64,000 nucleotides of DNA, from assembly GCF_000013605.1 (NCBI RefSeq), contig NC_007908.1, positions 4,030,001 through 4,094,000 on the forward strand, given 5' to 3'. The translations under genes and the position numbers were made by a program. Below the pieces are notes generated by a model. The model made no database searches, had not been told where the DNA came from, and saw nothing but the letters and a program-made list of their open reading frames with translations. The stretch is from Rhodoferax ferrireducens T118. GTDB taxonomy: Bacteria > Pseudomonadota > Gammaproteobacteria > Burkholderiales > Burkholderiaceae_C. This document shows, piece by piece, positions 62,679-64,000 of the stretch (positions within the stretch are counted from its first letter, which is position 1; each line of letters opens with the position of its first letter).

Positions 62679-62987
62679 CTACCCTTTGCGCATGATCAAT
62701 GCCAACACGCCCATGGAAACCACGAAACTGATCCAGATCGAGGGCTCGGCCTCCAGGCTCAGCCAGAGCACCAGACGACCGCTGAGACCAACAAACGCCA
62801 GGTTGATGTAGGCGGCGCTCAACAACCCAATGAACAAGCGGTCTCCGCGCGTGGTCGCGATCGGCAGAAAGCCGCGCCGCATGACCGTGGGTGACTTGAT
62901 CTCCCACACCGTCATGCCAAACAGCAGGAGCGCAATACAACTGAAAAAAACGGCGACGGGTGTCGTCCAGGCCATCCATTCAAACAT
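62679..62987 (-). CDS. glpU: DUF2160 small membrane protein (GlpU-like)
   Basis: 102 residues with three hydrophobic segments (VAVFFSCIALLLFGMTVW, LFIGLLSAAYINLAFVGL, IWISFVVSMGVLALIM) and RRGFLPIATTRGDRL between them, matching DUF2160 proteins. In the same order as in the Rhizobium glp ABC locus it may be an accessory of the glycerol transporter. GGGAGAA precedes the ATG. Confidence 0.82.
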   Translation of the reverse strand: MFEWMAWTTPVAVFFSCIALLLFGMTVWEIKSPTVMRRGFLPIATTRGDRLFIGLLSAAYINLAFVGLSGRLVLWLSLEAEPSIWISFVVSMGVLALIMRKG

Positions 62988-63000
62988 TCATTTCTCCCTA

Positions 63001-63813
63001 TCAGACTCTTCCCATCGCGAAACCCTTGGCGATGTAGTTGCGCACAAACCAGATCACAATCGCGCCCGGCACAATCGTCAACACACCGGCGGCGGCCAGC
63101 GTGGCCCAGTCCATGCCGGAGGCCGACACGGTGCGTGTCATGATGGCCACAATCGGCTTGGCATTCACGCTGGTCAGGGTGCGCGCCAGCAGCAGCTCGA
63201 CCCAACTGAACATGAAGCAGAAGAACGCCGCCACACCGACACCGGCCTTGATCAGCGGCAGGAATATCCTGACAAAAAACGCAGGGAACGTGTAGCCGTC
63301 GATGTACGCGGTTTCATCAATTTCACGCGGGATGCCGCTCATGAACCCTTCCAGAATCCAGACGGCCAAGGGCACGTTGAATAACAGGTGTGCCAAAGCG
63401 ACGGCCAGGTGCGTGTCCATCAAACCCACGGTGGAATAGAGCTGAAAAAAGGGCAGCAAAAACACGGCAGGCGGCGTCATGCGGTTGGTCAGCAACCAGA
63501 AGAACACATGTTTGTCACCCAGAAAGCTGTAGCGTGAAAACGCGTAGGCGGCAGGCAAGGCCACCGTGATCGAAATCACGGTGTTGATGACGACATAAAT
63601 CAGGCTATTGATGTAGCCCGAGTACCACGAAGCATCGGTCAGGATGGTCTTGTAATTGTCCCAGGTGAAGTGCTGCGGAAACAGCGAAAAACTGGCCAGA
63701 ATTTCTCCGTTGGTCTTGAATGACATATTGATCATCCAGTACACCGGCAACAAGGCAAACACGATGTACACCAGCAGGAACAAAGTCCGCATTTGAAACG
63801 CTGGCTTATTCAT
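63001..63813 (-). CDS. glpQ: Glycerol ABC transporter permease (MalG-type)
   Basis: 270 residues from the ATG at 63813 (GGAGG six bases upstream; a GTG at 63819 also fits). Six transmembrane helices, with the ATPase-contact EAA loop in EIDETAYIDGYTFPAFF around residue ~190. It forms the inner-membrane channel with GlpP, whose gene overlaps it by eight bases. Confidence 0.9.
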   Translation of the reverse strand: MNKPAFQMRTLFLLVYIVFALLPVYWMINMSFKTNGEILASFSLFPQHFTWDNYKTILTDASWYSGYINSLIYVVINTVISITVALPAAYAFSRYSFLGDKHVFFWLLTNRMTPPAVFLLPFFQLYSTVGLMDTHLAVALAHLLFNVPLAVWILEGFMSGIPREIDETAYIDGYTFPAFFVRIFLPLIKAGVGVAAFFCFMFSWVELLLARTLTSVNAKPIVAIMTRTVSASGMDWATLAAAGVLTIVPGAIVIWFVRNYIAKGFAMGRV

Positions 63814-64000
63814 GGCCACCCTCCTTTTCCTGCGTGCCTACGCGCTGCATCCAGTTGTACAAAATAAAACACAGCAACAGGATGATCAGGAAATAGATCA
63901 ATGAGAAAGCCGCCGCCGGGCCAATGTCAAACTGGCCGACCGCATTGATGGTCAGGAACTGCGACAGAAAGGTGGTGGAGTTGCCCGGGCCGCCGCCGGT
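63806..64000 (-). CDS. glpP: Glycerol ABC transporter permease (MalF-type), N-terminus outside window
   Basis: Minus-strand reading from the right edge: FLSQFLTINAVGQFDIGPAA, then a final helix SLIYFLIILLLCFILYNW and a basic tail to a TAA at 63808-63806. Only the C-terminal 64 residues are visible. The ending matches MalF-type permeases, and it overlaps glpQ. The rest and probably the ATPase genes lie to the right. Confidence 0.8.
   Translation of the reverse strand, partial: TGGGPGNSTTFLSQFLTINAVGQFDIGPAAAFSLIYFLIILLLCFILYNWMQRVGTQEKEGGHE

Noticed and set aside
1..64000. CRISPR arrays, tRNA or rRNA genes, riboswitches
   Set aside because: No regularly spaced direct repeats, cloverleaf sequences or conserved riboswitch cores were noticed; a covariance-model scan would be needed to exclude small RNAs.

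Overview
The window looks like chromosome of a Comamonadaceae-type betaproteobacterium, probably close to Rhodoferax or Polaromonas (inference from protein character, GC-rich coding DNA and a dispersed repeat of the form GCTAT...ATAGC...GGGGGCTAGAGGC that I associate with that family). It is densely packed with metabolic, respiratory, signalling and metal-resistance genes. One IS30-type element, several decayed gene remnants and one AT-richer polysaccharide island mark accessory regions. I saw no rRNA, tRNA or CRISPR array.

Layout. 1-1168: partial M20 amidohydrolase. 1338-4446: three overlapping genes in ybhP-clsB-ybhN order (phospholipid/membrane). 4501-6612: cytoplasmic molybdopterin oxidoreductase. 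6690-8582: LysR regulator and divergent EamA exporter. 8812-12652: TetR regulator plus a DevBCA/MacAB-like ABC efflux system. 12789-15311: diguanylate cyclase ending in a hemerythrin domain. 15275-17199: thioesterase, AhpD-like protein, a ccoG remnant and an MlaC-like protein. 17383-23612: respiratory locus with an octaheme tetrathionate-reductase-family cytochrome c, membrane cytochrome b, outer-membrane barrel, small periplasmic protein, triple rhodanese and an ArsR-type regulator, preceded by a convincing FNR-type promoter. 23746-25320: nitroreductase and HD-GYP phosphodiesterase.

25564-33195: small ORF, Fis-type HTH remnant, sigZ, an IS30 element, a permease/thioredoxin/DUF2798/CDF metal-handling group, and a two-component system next to a Met-rich periplasmic protein. 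33211-37736: the mdeR-mdeA-mdeB methionine-degradation cluster with a perfect FNR-box palindrome in its divergent promoter region. 37783-40937: an ATP-grasp-like protein translationally coupled to an NAGGN-type asparagine synthetase, a candidate small-peptide or amide pathway. 41015-46031: mnmD, a second diguanylate cyclase, a patatin and a lipoprotein.

46078-53461 is an accessory segment: an acr3 3' fragment, a decayed acyl-CoA/AMP ligase, an MFS transporter, then a carbamoyltransferase, a GT32-like glycosyltransferase and a three-domain GT25/sulfotransferase-like/GH16 fusion. It lies between the acr3 fragment and the intact arsenic operon (arsR-arsC-arsD-arsA-acr3, 57908 to 53712). The right end (58027-64000) holds a CWC protein, an OB-fold periplasmic protein and a glycerol uptake operon (glpP-glpQ-glpU-glpV, terminator, glpD).

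Together the genes suggest a facultative organism that switches between aerobic and anaerobic sulfur/metal redox metabolism: several FNR-type boxes, an octaheme cytochrome, rhodaneses, an oxygen-sensing-type c-di-GMP enzyme and arsenic/metal export. The strongest candidates for something undescribed are the octaheme/barrel/rhodanese respiratory locus, the GT25-sulfotransferase-GH16 fusion with its carbamoyltransferase, and the ATP-grasp/asparagine-synthetase pair.
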